Shown in pieces: positions 33,501 through 49,200 of a DNA stretch of 64,000 nt. This DNA is from Thunnus maccoyii (lineage: Eukaryota > Chordata > Actinopteri > Scombriformes > Scombridae): contig NC_056546.1 of the NCBI RefSeq assembly GCF_910596095.1, forward strand, positions 22,410,425-22,474,424. The letters run 5' to 3'. The translations under genes were made by a program, and so were the position numbers. The notes below the pieces were generated by a model. The model had not been told where the DNA came from. It saw only the letters and a program-made list of their open reading frames with translations, and made no database searches. Positions within the stretch are counted from its first letter, which is position 1. Every line of letters starts with the position of its first letter.

Positions 33501-36500
33501 AATGTGGACCTCACCTTTGAACAACCTGTGTGCTCGTCCACCTCCTCCCCCACCTTTGCCCCCTCCACCTCCTCCTCCTCATCCTCTCTGTATTGGTAAA
33601 TGTATCTCTGATTGTCTCCTACATCCGGTAGCTTCACTGGATCGGATGCCGTCTCATTCACTACCACTGAGCTCTTGCTGGCTTGTTCCCTGTTAGGAAA
33701 TGCCGCCCAGGACCTCCTGTCTCCTACAGTCAGCGGAGGGAGGTGACCTTTGGGACTCTGCTCCTTGTCATAACCCAGCAAGCTCTGGACGTGGGGTGGC
33801 AGTCTGAACTCGGCCACGAGGAGGTTTGGTGCTGAGGCTGTGACCAGGTTCCTGTAGAGCACAGCTGGGGCTTTAGGAGAAGGTGTGCGGGAACGGGCCT
33901 CTCTAGATTGATCTGAGGATATGGACTCCTCCTGGTTGGGCTGGTACATGATATCTGAGCAGATACTCTGCCTATAGTTAGTAGTTTGGTTCCAGATGTC
34001 CTCCAGTTCTTCTTCTTCCTCCTCAAACTGTTGATGGTCAAGGTGGACAGGCTCTGGTTCTAGCACCTCTGAGTCCTTTGATAATCCCGAGGATGTTACA
34101 TTGTTCTCTTTCAGTTTAGTGCAGTCTATACCTCCCACCTCAAGGGACAGGAGCTTCCCCACCACTCCCTTTGGCTGGGAGTTATCTGGACATGGTGCAT
34201 CGGAGCAAAGCTTGATGCTGCTGGAGCTGGAGATGCCAGAGTCCACTGAGTCCTGACGAACACTCACTGTTGACTTCAGATTCACCACCATGTGAGAAGC
34301 TTGGCTCAGGCACTGTCCACTGTCCTCACGCACACTCTGGGGTCTCGCACATTTATGGTACTGATGTCCATTTAAGTCTCGAATGAGCGTATGGACACTG
34401 GGACACTCATGTTTATGTGCAGCTGTAGTAGAAGCGGGGACTTGGTTGACATAAATAGGGAGCTGGGAAGGCTGGCTGGTCACATCCCTTACAGCTGTAC
34501 AGGTTTTAACCTCCGTTGACATTTTGTCCCACTCCTGCTCTGTATCCTCGTGCAGGCTGAACTGGGTCTTAGATAGGTCATTACATGGTACAGTCTGATC
34601 CTCATCTTCTTCCAGGGAAGGGGGAGATAGTTGGAAACTGCTGTCTATATCTGGCAAATCTTTTGCTACAACTGTTGAAGTCTGTGTTTCAGAAAAGCTG
34701 GTTTCTGCTGAACTGTGTGTGACGGCAGGAGGGGGTCGAGTCTGTTTGAAAGAGCTTAGGGCTGTGTGTCTCTGGGAATGTGGGTCTGGATCAGTCACTG
34801 CTCCTTTCTTGGACTCTGGGGGGGCGATAGTAATGATATCCTGAATGCTGGGGATGAGGGTCATATCCTTGGGTAGGTCGAAGCTAAGCACAGAGCCTAA
34901 AGAGAGGAATCTGCAGTGGCCTCTCACTTGGTTTGGCCCCTCTGAAACAGCATATGGAATAGTGCTGTACTCTCCTGCACAGTCTGTATCAATGTCCCTC
35001 AGCAGGGGATTCTTCATGTAGGCCATGGCATCTACTCCATCCCCACCCTTTGGTGAACTCTTCTTCCTCCTACCTTCCTTCAGCGGCCACGTATGCGTGT
35101 CATATGTGATCGTCTCACAGGCATAATGAGGTTCATCTGTTTGCTCCTCCACCCCCATGATTTTCTGGATAGTGTGTCTGCGAGCATCTCTCTTCCTCTT
35201 CCTCTTCTTGCCCATTCTCTTGAGGCTGCTGAAGATGGAGTTGCTGCCGCTCCTTGTTAAAGGGTGGAAGGACACGTTGGTTGTCTGAGGTGCAGACGCT
35301 GAGGATGATGGCGAGGAGGAAGAGGATGGCAAGAAAGTAGGGGAGGCTGAGGCTGTAGAGCGACTCTTTTGGCGGGGCAGAGTGATACTCTCATACACAG
35401 GGGCCACAGCCAAGTTGTTATCCTTGACATGCAAGTAGGTACTTACCTATAAAAAAGAGAGAAAAGAATATAAGGCATGTAGGTGAGCTCTTATTTCATG
35501 GAAGCTGTAAATGCATTATCGCAAATGGTTAACCCCGGAGAGACTCATGCGTGCTGCAGGTCGAAGCCTTGCAGCCCTCTGCGAGAACAAGAACTGTTTT
35601 ATGTGTTACAGATGACTGATGACATGAGAGCAAAAATTACTTTAACAATCAGCTTCTTTTCTGAGACAAACATCAGCCCATTTTTCCTATACATCCCACA
35701 CATCCAAAAAACAATGGATTCAGGAATGTACGAGCCTCACACAGCGATGCAAATGTATAAACGAACATGAAAGACAAAAAAAATTAGATGAAAGGACAAA
35801 AGGACATGATTGCAATCGCACACTTAGAGGGCTTAATCAAAATCATATGTGGCTGCACATGTCGTCATATGCAGCTGTAATGGCTTGACCTTTCAACTCT
35901 GTGACTAATCTCTTGTTTCTGTGGAAGCCCCAGACTATAAATCATAGTGTGCAGTCTGGGGGCCGTTCTTGAAAGTTCAGCACCAGTTCTCTGTCTAATG
36001 ACTGTGCCTGTATTGGCAGCACTCCTGCTGGGAGCCATTTCGGAGCACAACTTTCACAGGAAGTGAGGGTGAGGTCACTTATTTTACACAATTGTGGCAA
36101 AGCCACAGAGAGCCAAACAAGACCAGGCTTACATCAGGCCTGTGGTGAAATGACAGAAGGAGAAGAGAGAGCTTCTGTCAACATTCACAGCAGGCGGGAG
36201 TCTGTGTGCTTTTCTTACTCATCACCCTCATTCTGTCTCTGTCATCGATGTTTTCCAGTTTTGAATCCTGGCTCATTTAAAAAGTTGAGGTCCAAAGAAA
36301 AGTTTGAAAGTCAGAGGAAAGTTGGATTGTTTAAAATACTGATTCATTGTCTAAATTTCTGCTGGGAATCTTTTATTCATCAAAGTTTACACAAAACAAG
36401 ATGGAAGGGTAAAATGACTACTGACACATTATTGCAGAGATGGAAACACATTTAGCTAATCCAAAATATACACATTTATTTTCAGTGACATTACCTCACA

Positions 36501-39500
36501 TTAAATATAGAGTATATATTATCTAACAGATCCTTGGCAACGCAATGCCTGGACCCTTACTTACATAATTTCTCTTGTTATTCAAGGCTGGGTTCAATAA
36601 CACTTTATATGAAGCCTTTAAATATCATTATAGCTCTTTATCTTTAAATGCTGTCTACACCTAAATAAAAAAAAGATACAATACAATTGATAATCAAGTT
36701 TTACAGCCGCTTTCATTTGCAGAAGACTCATTGATTTAGAATTATTTACATCCCAATTTACTTGCAGAACAGAATTTAAATATGTTTTGGGGTTGGCATA
36801 ATATTGTATATTTGACATAAATTGATTATATGCATTAAGTGGTATCAAAAGTATATTAGTTACATAAGCTAAGGTATTGCAATTTATTGTGGTTCAATTA
36901 TTGGTGATAGATATATGTATCCCTACATCTCATTCATTACTATTATATTTTTACAAATGGATTGTAAAAGTAACACTTCTCCATTCCCATCCCATTAAAT
37001 ATCACTACAGAATGTGCTTCATTAAAACAGAATTTATTGGGTTTGTATTTGCATTTATGACTGCAGTTAAGTGGGAAATTCTGAGTTCTGACAGTAAAAT
37101 GGTTTGTTGTTTTTTTCTCACGCTAACTGTAAATTTTCCAGCCGAAGAGACTTTGGAGATGATGTGAGTGCAAGTATGATAGCACTTTGGCAACACTCAA
37201 GATTTTAGACTTTCAATGTTTCCTTTTACTCTTGTGGCAGGATTACAGACAGGGCAACAACATGGGGAAGCTTAAGACCGTACCTTGTAACAGGGGTTAG
37301 TAGAGCATGCTCTCCCCAGAAAACTACACACAGCATGCAGTCCCACCACACTTCGAGACGCAGCATGCAATGCCATTTCACACCGCGCAATTTACCTCGT
37401 TTGCACTCTGCCGATAAATCTTTCTCTTTCGCTTTAAACTACCCAAAGTATTTTCCAAAAGCCCCTGGCAGCGCCTCCAAAAGTTTTTACAGGCAGAAGA
37501 TTGAGGCACAGTGGGCTGAGGGAGAAAATGGGGAAAAAGGAAGACATGAAGGCCAAAGGAGAGGGAGGAAATGAACAGCAGCAGATAGTCAAGGAGGGAG
37601 ATCCCATGCAGTGACAGAACAGGGAATTTCTCAACAAGTTCCTGTGATGTCCTTCAGGAACAGCAACAAATAATGTTATGCAAATTGCCTTTTGGTGCTT
37701 TGGTGAAGAAAAAATGTAATAACAGTGGAGGCCTTCAATGGTGACTTCTAGTGTAAAGTGATGAGTGTGTTTTCTCACCCTGTGGACAGGCTCAGAGGTC
37801 TTCTCCACTACCTCATCTGTCCTAGCAGGTGGGTCAAGCACCTGAACTTGGCTATCCCCTGTGTTACCAAAGCTGAAGATGAGGTTAACCGTGCCCCCTA
37901 AAGAGGGACTGCTGGGCTCTTTGAGGACCATGACGGAGGGTTTGGGAGACTCTGAGGAGGAGGCCTCAGCACCCCGTGATCCGATGCTGTTCATGAGTTC
38001 GTACCCATCCTCTGACTGCTTCTCATCCTGCTGCTCAGCTTGTGTGGATGGCAGGACTGAGAACTGGCTGTCTCCTGCTGCCTTTGGTTTGTCTTCATCT
38101 GATGTGATGACTGGGGACTGATGGGACTGGTAGGACTCTAGGTCAGGAGCTAAACTCTATAAGGGAAGCCACGGAGGGAACAATTAACAAATATTCACAG
38201 GATACACACTTAATCTGCACAACTAATGTTTTAAACCTCTTTCCAATTGCAGGAAACATATGGTAGGCTTGGCCTCGTTTTCTCTCCACTCTGCATGCCC
38301 AGTCAGTCAATCAATCAGTACTTGATTGTTGAATTTTTGTTATATTTCTTGTTTTATTCATTGTTTTACTTTTTGTAGTTGGCCTGATTTGTGTGGGCTT
38401 GGTATTTTTCTCAGCTACTGCCTGCCTGATGCCAAAATTGTCTACTTCAGGTTGTATCATAAGTTGTCTTTGATTAAAAAAATATTAACAAATGTTTTTA
38501 CACACAAAAAAAGCTTCACTCATCAGCATTCAGGGACGATATTTATCTTCATGAGTGAAATCTGACTTAGTAAAATAAAAATCGTACTCCTAATAATCAT
38601 TCACCACATTTTATGACTTTTCAAGGGGATTTTTTTCCCCCTAAGGCCCAAACTCAGTCCCTAGAGGAAACAACTCTCTGTTCATTTACCTCTGTTAATG
38701 GGGAACACATTGTGGCCTCAGAGTAAATGTTATCTTGTGAAGGCTCCTGTCTACTCTTCTTGTGAAGCCACTGTTGTTTCTGAGCTCTCCAGTGCACCAA
38801 AATCCACCCAAGCATACTCCGAAGTTCCTCCATGCGCTCTCTTACCTGCAAGACATTACTCAGGTTTTGTAAAAGCATAAAAAAAAAATAATTCCAACAA
38901 TATATTCAAGGATCGCAGTGAGTATATGTGTGTGACCCTGCTCACCATCTGAGCGAGGTGGTGATCTTTGTCTAAAAGGTTTCTCCCTGTGGCTGCCAGC
39001 TCGTCAAACTCGTCAAACTTTTGCTCAATCTGCATATCCAGCTCTGCAGCCAATGGCCTCTGGCCGTCTTTCCCGAGATGCAAGGCGATATCTGAGAAAA
39101 TGCATGACCTGGTGTCTTCTGTCCACGAGCTATCCGGAGGAGAGGGGGTGTGTTAGACAATGAACAGGGCTGTAAGAAAAGCCATACATTCACAAAACAT
39201 GAGAATGACCAGACTCTCTCTCTGATAGGACAGACATTCATCGCCTTGTCACACTGGGCTCAGGAAAGTTACGTTGACCTCTTCAGCACATCTTAAATTA
39301 TACATTTCACAAGGGACCTGTGTTTGACGAGGAACATCCTGTTCTTTACTTGCAAAGATATTGTAATGTGCAGATGTTCTCAGAAAGTGGATTACGAAAG
39401 AGTGTCTGGCTGTGAAAGGGGTCACAACATCCCCACGCCCTGCTTACATCATCGCGAGGTAGCTCCTGAAGAAGTCCTGGAGCTGCACAAACTCTTGCAG

Positions 39501-40167
39501 ACGTGATTTGTTCTCCGTCACACTCGTTCCCAGCTCTGTCCATGCCTGCAGCGTTGCCTGGATCTTGGCCCCGAGTACATGCACTCTCTCTGGGCACAGC
39601 TCCTCCAGACGAGAAGCCTGGTCCTCCATCTCCTTCACCTCCTCTCTGATGACTTCATAGTCAATCTGTGGAGAATCACAATAAAAATCTATCATCTCTC
39701 ATCATTCTTGGTATTGCTCAGACAGCCGGTACCAATTGTATCTCTGCCTATGACTTCATCCCCATAGATTTATGCATATTATTCAGCAAGAGACCCATAT
39801 GGTCTGCATATGGCCTGCCACGCTATAGCAAGCTAGCAATCTTGACCACTTTTTTCTGCGTTTGACGAGGCAGTAATTAATAGTGTTGAGGGTTCTCTGG
39901 GAGCAATACTTCTTAACGTTTCTCAGCTACAGTAAGCCTGAAGAACACTGAGAAGTGGATGCCTGTTTCCTGACGGCACAGTTATTTCAGTTTGGGAGAT
40001 TAAGTCATTTCTGTTCTTCAATGGTATCAAGTCCAGACAGCTGTGTGTGCGTGTGATAAACATAACACTGCCCAAAAATGACTCACACAGAACTTTACCA
40101 TCCCTAACCTCACATCTCCAACCCCGTGGCCCCCGGACGCATATACACACCCCATCAGATTTACTCA

Positions 40168-40202
<35 letters not shown>

Positions 40203-43200
40203 TTGAGAGTTAACAGAACAGTGACTCACACAACCATAAATAAATATCCTGTGTGAATAATAAACTTTTGCACGCTCTATGTGTGTATATGTGTGATTGC
40301 ACAGTGCAGTTTATATAATAAATTAAACACAGCACAAAGCGGGGTGGGTTGGCCTCTTTTTTAGATGTGAGAAAACCTGGCACAACAGGAAACAGATTGT
40401 GGAACAATGTGTTGGAGGCGAGTGCGAGAAAGAGAGGGGGGCTTCCCCTTTTTCACTGCGCCAAACAGAGGTCCAAGTCAATGGAATGGAATACTGGATC
40501 GTATTAGCACCAGTGAATCATTTTATATGTTTACACCATAATCACAACATGGGCCGGCATCTCCCTCTCACCTCCAGGTGGTCCTGCTTCTCCTGCAGAG
40601 CCTCTAGTCCGCAGCGGTCTGGCTCACACTGGACAGCCATGTCTGTCTCCTTCTCTAGGATGTCCAGGCTGAGCTCCTTGCTACAGCACAGGCACTCCTC
40701 CACTCGCACAGCCAGCCTGGCATGCTAGTGTAGTGCAAAGTCATCATGAGTACTCGTAGGATGTCATTAAGTCATTATACTTCACTATGTAATATTTGTT
40801 TTCCAATGAGAGCCACATTGCAAATTAGTGCTTAAAATGGTGTCATGGAGTCCCCTCTGGGCATGTGTATATGTGCTATTTTGACATGTGTACTGCTTTT
40901 TTACCCAGAATAAATCGAATTAACGAAAAAACACTCATGCAAGGAGGAGTGGTGGCTCATTTGGGGCCTATTAAAGTACACAGCCACAGACAAAAGCAAA
41001 CCAGATGTGGCTCTATTGGTTTGTGCAGCTGTCTCCGACAAATGTAGATGGACTTAAAGACTTTTCAGCATATCTAATATCAATATAACTTAACAAACAT
41101 AGCGGCCAACAGCTGATTTAAAAATCTAAAGACTGCTGACTTGAAACAGTTCAATATAAATTGAGTCTCATCTCTTTACCTTGCTCAGCAGCTCCTGGAT
41201 GGCCTGGTCGTGACTCTGCGACCGGCCTCTTTCCCTCACAGTGTCATTCAGCATCTCCACAGCCTCTCGTAGTTCCTCCACAGGGTCGCCCATGCTTTCT
41301 ATCAGGGGCTCCCCACCGCCACTGCTTTGGAGTCCAAGCATGGCAGGAGCTGAGGAAATCTCACTGTGGAGAGGCTGTTTTGTACAAAGAAAGGATTGTT
41401 ATTGATTTAACTACTTGATTGGTGTGAAAGGGCACATTAAACACATCATTAAAAAGGTTCTATTCACCAAAATTATGAAAACATAGACCAAGTGGTATCT
41501 AGCCATACAGAGGGTTTTGGTTTTATGCGTCCAAGTTTAAAAATATTCATCTCTGAGATTTCTGCTGCTACCCCAGAACAATGGAGATGAACTGAGTTTT
41601 GCTTGTGGTGCTCAAAGCATTAAAGAATTACATTTAAAAATTCAACAGAAATATATATGCCCAGAAATGGTGTTTCCATTACTCTGAATAATCCACACTG
41701 TCAACCAGTTTTTTGGAAGAAAGTAGTACTGAAGAAGCATAGTGAGGTGTGTGAATTATTCAAATTAGTCAGGAAATTTCTGTAGAGACACGTTACTTTG
41801 GGCATCATAAAATGAAATTCCGTCCACCTCCATTCCACTGGCACACTGAGCTGTGTCTCACCTGGCCCAGGCTGTACTGGCTACCGTTGAGCTCCTGGCT
41901 CTCCTCCAGCTCCACGCGCTCCAGGAACTCCGTCAGCATTCGGGTGTCCTGCAGCTCCGAGCTCTGCTGGGTCAGGGCACTTTGGACACGGTGGTACCTG
42001 GGAAACACATCATTTTTAAACTACCAGCTACACCTTAACTGTCATCCACATCCGCATTATACAACCCTGCATCCTTCAGCAGGGCTACATTACACAGGCC
42101 TCAAGCAGCATATTGAGTGCATTTTATCATGCTAGAAGGCTGCTTATGTAATCATTTTTCATGTGTCACATAAACATATGCTGTACTTCAGAGAATGAAG
42201 GTACCCTGTCCGTGCAGAGTTTATATTTGAGATGGTAAAGGCAGCAATTTGAAAGGGTATTTTTTCCAGAATAAATGAGCCTTAAGTTGCTTGCATACAG
42301 TGATAAATAATGACATCAGCCCAACTGTTTTACAGCTGCTTAGTGAAAGTTTCTACCTGCATCAATGGTTCCTCAGACTGCACAAGTGTCCATCCCTGCC
42401 CCATCTAACACCCCCACCCTGGAAACACTTAAACTGAGTCCTTTCCGTGTCTTTATTTGCTTTGGTCAGCTTGGTGCTATTTACAGAGTCTGACCTTGTG
42501 TTAATGGGCCTAAGTACGTCCAGTAAAACAGCCAACATCATAAGGTTTTTACTGAGAATCCATGGCAACAACCTGTCTTTCGAAGGCCAAGCAAAGAGAG
42601 AGACGTCATCTTGAAAACATGGAGTGGGTGACTCTGACACACACTGACAAGCTGTGGGTGAAGTGCATGTCAAGACTGTGGGGTAGACCTCGCTAAGTGC
42701 TGCATGAATCACAAATGAATAAACTTGAGCCTTGCAAAGAATGAGCACATGGAGAAAATATTTTGCCAGATTAGAAAAAAAAGCTACTTATGGATATATA
42801 TTTTTGTGGTTTATGGGCTGAAATTGTTTGTTTTAAATAAAAACTGGGGATTTTATGAATAAACTCTTCCATGTTGGATTTCAGAAATGGCAAGCCTTAA
42901 CCTGTGACTTCTTGGAAACACTGACAAAATTCTTATTTTATTTCCTGACCACAGTAACAAGCTAAACCACCAGGGTAGAGTCTGATTGTTTGAATCCATA
43001 ACATGAGTCTTCCATGATGAGAGATGTCAGGGGGCTACAACTGATCTCTCCCTCTTGTCCTCTGAAAAACTCACTTTCTTTCTACCTCCTCCATACGTGT
43101 TGGCAAGCCTCGTGTGTGTGGGTGACTGTGGCCATGGAGGCGGTCCACCTCCTGCCTGAGAGCACTGAGCTCCAGGCTGCGTGCTGCCACCTCTTTCTCC

Positions 43201-46200
43201 AGCAGACAGCTTTCCCTCTCAGCCATGCTCATTGTTTCGGGGTCACCAGCTAGCGAAGACTCCTTCATGGAAAGCTCCACGGACTCCAGCCAGGCCTCCA
43301 GGCTGCCCAGGGCCTGGAGCACTTTAACAACCTTGACAGTAGAAAAACGGAGAATCAGATAGTTTTTGGGAGAGACACAGGATAAGTTCAGTGAGGTTTT
43401 CCTGCTGTGATTTGCGAGTGATTTAGTTGTTTTAGTTCACTGCGAAAACAATCAGAGGTGATGTACTGTACAGAGGAGACAATAATGGGTGAATTATTGT
43501 CATCAATCTGGGTGGATTTGCAGCTGCTTTTCATCCTATAATCGAATTATATGGCAGTGCAATTTATATTCTTTGGATTAGTATTCATAAATTTTGGGGG
43601 AAATACCTTGCAGACTCTGCCAATTAAGTTAGTAAAGATGAAAGTAAATGAGCTTCTAACCATGTGTGTATGAACAGCTCAGGCACTGGGCCAGCCTAAA
43701 GCTTCTAACAATGGGAGAATTGAACCAGAATCATCTGTCATAACTATAAATTTCCCCTATAACTTCAGAGGTAAGTGACTTAGGAGGAGTGCCTGTTATG
43801 AGATATTTTATGAATCTTACCCTAAAACCCAGCTCCTCTGAGGCCTGCAGAAACACAGCATTCCTCTGGTGCCTCCTCCGCAGTTCTTCCCACAGGACCT
43901 CCAGCTGGCTGAGGAACTCCTCGATCTTGGCACTGCCTGGGTGCTGTGCACGGACTAGCCCGCGGCCCTCCTGAGGACGGGGCGTTAAACCGATGAGAGC
44001 ATGTGATGACTAAGGGATTTATGTTGCGAAACACAAACCTAATCTGAAGCTTTGGGTAACTAAAGCTGTCTCAGATAAAATGTCAGCTCGTTATTTGATT
44101 AATACACAAACCAGGCGTTTCATTTAAGGAATTCATCCAGAGCTTGTGTTTGCAGAGAAACTGTAAATGTGACAGGATAGTTTAAGCTTACCCTTTTGAC
44201 CACCTCTATTCTGGCTCTGTTGGTGAGGATTTCTTGTTCGAGAGCGTGTTGGCACCTCCTGGCTGATTCCAGCCCCTCAACACTGGCTATTGAACACACC
44301 TGTGTGGCCATGGACACGTTGTCTTTCAGCCAGGACAGAGTCTGAGATGTAGAGGGGAGATGAATAGGGAGAGGGAAAGGGTTACAGAGACGGACAGTTA
44401 AAAACAAGACGAATAGCGGATCACAGAACAAGAGAGATGACATTTAGCTGAGCCAAAGGTAACACAGCAGCCAGGATCCAGGTGATGTTTCCCATCCTGA
44501 CTTTTAAACCCACCCAGCTTTTGTCAAAGAAAATTAGGACAATTACTGGAAATGAGTAAATGTGATATAATGTCTGTGGCTGGTTACCAGAAAATGGTGT
44601 AATAACTAATGAGTACAAATGCAGTGCTGAATGACCATTCATAGCAATGAATTCTGAGGCTGAGGTCATAGGATTTGATGCAAGATGAACCATTTTTGTT
44701 TCAATCTAATGGTCTGTGGAATATGTAAATAGTTTTGAAAAGTGATTTGTGATTGGAAAGGGAAATGCAGGTGTGCCTGGCAGGGGTCAAGTCACCTTGT
44801 CAGCAGACACGGTGAACTTCTGGAGCTGTACATGAAGCTGTGGGTGGCCTCGCGGGGCAGCAGCAAGCTTGGGCTCAACTCTGAGCTTCCTGCTGCAAAG
44901 AAAACACAGACATGTGACTCCAATTATGACTTACATAAAGACCTCTCATTATGTAAGTCAGAGAGAGAGAGAGAGAGGGAGAAGCCAGACTGAAATGTCA
45001 CCTTTCCCCCTTCAATTGATGTCTGACGATGACATCATTTGCACAGGCCGGGCCGTCTCCCATGGGTGAAGAGGTGTGGTTCACTGATTGCTGCTCCTGG
45101 CTTTGGCAGCTCGCTGTTCTCCTACCACTCCCACATTCAAGGGTACTCTGTGGACAAAAGACAACAAGTCTCTGTAGGAAAATCCAAATGATCAGCAACA
45201 TGCCATGTGAGTAATGTTTTGCTTTTTCTGTCAACTGTCCACTGAGTAAATGTTGAGTGAATAGGTGCATAAACATCTCAGATGGAGGATTTTATGCTGT
45301 GAGCAGTCAGTAGACAATGAGGCGTTGCTTTAGCTCACTGCTAGTGGGAATGTTACAATGTGGCTGGACGCTGGACAACATGGAGAGTTGCCCAGCGTAG
45401 AGTAAAGTCTCTCCTGTAAATGACACAAAGCATACTTACATACAAAGGTTGCTTATTCTCAGTGAAATACCCCAAACCAGACCGAAGACAGAAGCTGTTT
45501 CTTCTCTTTGACAGCATCAAAATTTATAACAAAAATACTAAAGATGGCAGAAAAAGTTTAATCAAAATTGCTTTATGAATGAACACATTAAGAATAACAA
45601 GGTTGCCAACATGTGCTATACCACTCTGATGACTAAAAAGGGCCACTACAGTTGGAAATACAACCACTTTTTAAACCCCCAATCCCCAACTCTCATTAAA
45701 AGGCAGCCATGTTTTTTCAGCCATAGATACTGATTTCCACGGCTCTCCACTCACACTCTGTTTAGGACTATGCAGTGGAGTTTTTAGTAAGGTCAATGCC
45801 AGAGCTGTAGACCTTGTCTATGTGCAGAAATATATTAAAGACGTCAACAGCCATTAAGCGTCTTTTACAACCTGAGTACTTCTAGGGTTGGCCAAAGGAC
45901 TCTGCAGAAAGGTTTCCAATGAGGGCTACATGTATCTGAGTGGGATATCCTGATAGTGGGTCCTTTCACCACCTGCACTCCACTGCAAAAGGCTGTCTCT
46001 AACACTGAAGTGCAACAGGAATCTTAGAGATGTTATTTATTCAAATGTGTGGTTTTCTTTTTTGTATGGCATGTACTTATATTCTTTGTGTTTGATGTGT
46101 AACTGTGAAGCACTATGCAACCAAGGTAAATAGATTTGCTTGTTTTAACTACTAAAACCGGTTGGCATAAACATAAAATAATTAAATTAATTTTTAATTA

Positions 46201-49200
46201 AATTATTTAATTAATTAAATTAAAATTAAATTAATTAAATTATAAAATTAATTAAATTATTTAATTAAAAATAAATAAATAATTAAATTAAATTTACAAA
46301 GACATACTTTTAATGCTGACATTTCACTGCCCAACTGTAAAAAAAATGCAGATCATGCTGTGTTAATTGTCCTACATAATATAAAGTCTTTTACATATGC
46401 CAGCAAAAACAGTGCTGGAAGAAGTAAGGGTAACAATCAGCAAGGCAAATATGAATTTGTCAATGCTTTCATGTTAACAAATCAGAAATGCTGATTTTAT
46501 ATGACAGCCAAAAAGCACGAAACAGCCATTAATAATAGTGTTTTATGGAGCAGCTTTAATTTAACCACATTATTTTCTGACTGGGCTTATAGAAGAAGTG
46601 AGTCAGAGAGCTGGAGAAAAGTGTCACCTCAAAAATTATGCTAGAGTTGCAGTAAATTGAAGGGGTCTAACATAATTTGCTAACACGCCAGTCATTTTAT
46701 AGGCTCAGTCTGAGTTTCAAAGAGTACATTATCGGCCCATTTATGTGTTAAAACTGCAAAACTAACAAACCGGTGTGATTCATTTGACAGGGTTGATAAC
46801 CATCGCTGACATCAACTCCCTTGATATTTGCTTCTGTCCTTCATACTTCACAGTGGCTTCCACTGTAAACAACTCCTGTGGTGTACTCAACATCCTGCTC
46901 TGCCATATGAAAAAAAATGATGTCAGACACAGCAAAAAATAGCCTTTTTAATGATTTGTTATGTCATATTCGATGGTATTCTGTGTTTTTAGGCTTCATC
47001 CAATCACCTCCTATTTCAGCATACTTCTTCTTATCTAGGTATGGTTGATTCTTATCTGTTTTCTACTGATCTCCTCTTCCCCTGTGTGTCTTTCTGCAAT
47101 GTGCTATGAAGTGATGTCAGCCAAGAACTATCACTTAGCACCAAGCCCATCTGGTCTGCAGCCCCAGCATCTGGCTACAATTAGTCAGAGAAACAGACGA
47201 TAGCCATGTTTACCTTCAGAAACAAGAGGCCATACTACTGCTAATGCTGGCTGCACTAAAACAGAATCATAGACACTGATGTATAGATTATTATGTATGC
47301 ACACATATAGATACTAAAACCTTTATATTTACCATTAATCAGCTGAGTTCAATTGCACAAGAGAGGTAGAGGCAAAAAGAACAATACACTGCACATACAC
47401 ATACACTGCATACACTGAAAATACTGTCTGCTAGCACATATGTAAATGTCTCAGAGTCACCACCAGCTCACAGACCTGTGCAGCTGCATCTGGCGCCCTT
47501 AAAAATACTGTAATCAATTCAGCACACCCAGGAGCTGGAGTTAAAGCGCTACAAAAGTATGTGACAAATTACTTTTACTGTTTGACTGGTGGTTGTGCCT
47601 GGCACTGAGTTTGGCCTTCGGGCTCCAGGGTTTTGTTCAGATTGTCTTATTAATTCTCAATAAAGAGTTAACGAGTGGTGCTCCCACAGACAGTGCACCA
47701 AGGTAACTCCCAGCTCCCAGTGCAATAAACACAACTAACTGCTGTTAGAGGGCTCAGGACAGCCATGCCAACAAGCTCAGCGCCTGTTGAGAAAAACAAC
47801 TGAGTCTGGTTCGCTGGCCTGATCGGCCCTTGTCACAGGTGGCGAGGCCACATAGCCAGTAAGAGCCTAAACACAATAGCAGGGAAATTGAACCCGAAAA
47901 ACAGGGAGAATGGAAAGAGTGAAGTTTTCTCTCCTCAACCATATGGGCACTTTCTCACTGGGCAAAACAAGGCCAGAGACTCAGCAGGGACTTCACTAGA
48001 GCTCGGGGTCAAAAACATGAGAGAAGCACTACATCATGGGATGCCTCTGGGCTAAACAGACAGTAAATAGCCACTGTGCATTCACTTATGGATTGTAAAG
48101 GGATTTAATGTACTTACTTAAATGCCTAAATATAAACATAATTACTGGTTTTTAACATACCACACACTTAAGTTTCTGAATACCTCCTCTTCTAAGACAC
48201 GCTAACAATATTTCAGCAGTGGGGCTACTATAGGAGCGCCCACATGTTCAATAAAGTGCTGGTTGGCCTCCAAGATGAAGAATGTCGTGTCTGAGGAGTC
48301 CACATGCTCTGCAGATTATCCACTCACCCTGGACTGACCCATCATCTAATAATATAGTATTAATCCAATGACTGTGTACTTTTGTTAGAGCAGTTGAAAG
48401 CCAAGATATTATTCTACCATAAAGTGAAAGGATATGAAAACTATTAGGATTTTGGGTCGGAGGGAAAGACTTATTTGCTCTGGCCAACCATTCAACCATG
48501 TTGTACAGTCACGGCTTGACATTTTTCATGGAAACTTATGGTATTCTTGTGCCAGGGTAAATAACACCTCTAAAAGCTCTTCCTGTGACTCCTACGGGGC
48601 AATATTCATAATATTTGCAGAATGAGGTTCCTCTCAAGAGATAGAGAAGAGTGGCCGAAAAACACAGCGCTATGTTATAAATGTGTTTTATCCACTGGGG
48701 CATTGGTCCTTGAGTTTCAGAGCCTTGCTGGGTTTTATCCTAACTAACCAAGGCTGTTTCTGAAAGGCGATATTATGAAGTGCAACTAACTAGCTGGTAG
48801 GATGGAAAACCAGCAGTATGCCGGGCGCCAAGACTAAACTGCTGCTCTACATCACATCTGACAGACTCCAAAAACACAGTTATTTAGGAAAAACCTTCTC
48901 AAATTGTAAATCAGCTATTTTCCAAACCAAAGGACAAAGTGCGTCACTTTCTGTGCCCGCAGATGTCGTAAGACTGGGAGAGGATGAACTCATCTTTCAC
49001 CAGCAATGATGGTGTTGTTCTGTCCCAGTTGGGAGCCACAACGTGGTCACTCCAGTAATAGAACAAAATACCAAAGCTACTTACCACACAGCCTTTCAGA
49101 CGATTCTGCTCTTCCTTCACCTCCTTTCCCATGATCCTTTGTGTCTCCATTCCCACGTTGCCCTGGGGTTCTCGGGCCGGTGTCAGCGGGTCAGCTTCTT

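Noticed and set aside
37434..37994. 186-aa minus frame overlapping exon 37779-38156
   Set aside because: Only the part above 37779 is exon; the rest is intron read-through past a GTGAGA donor.
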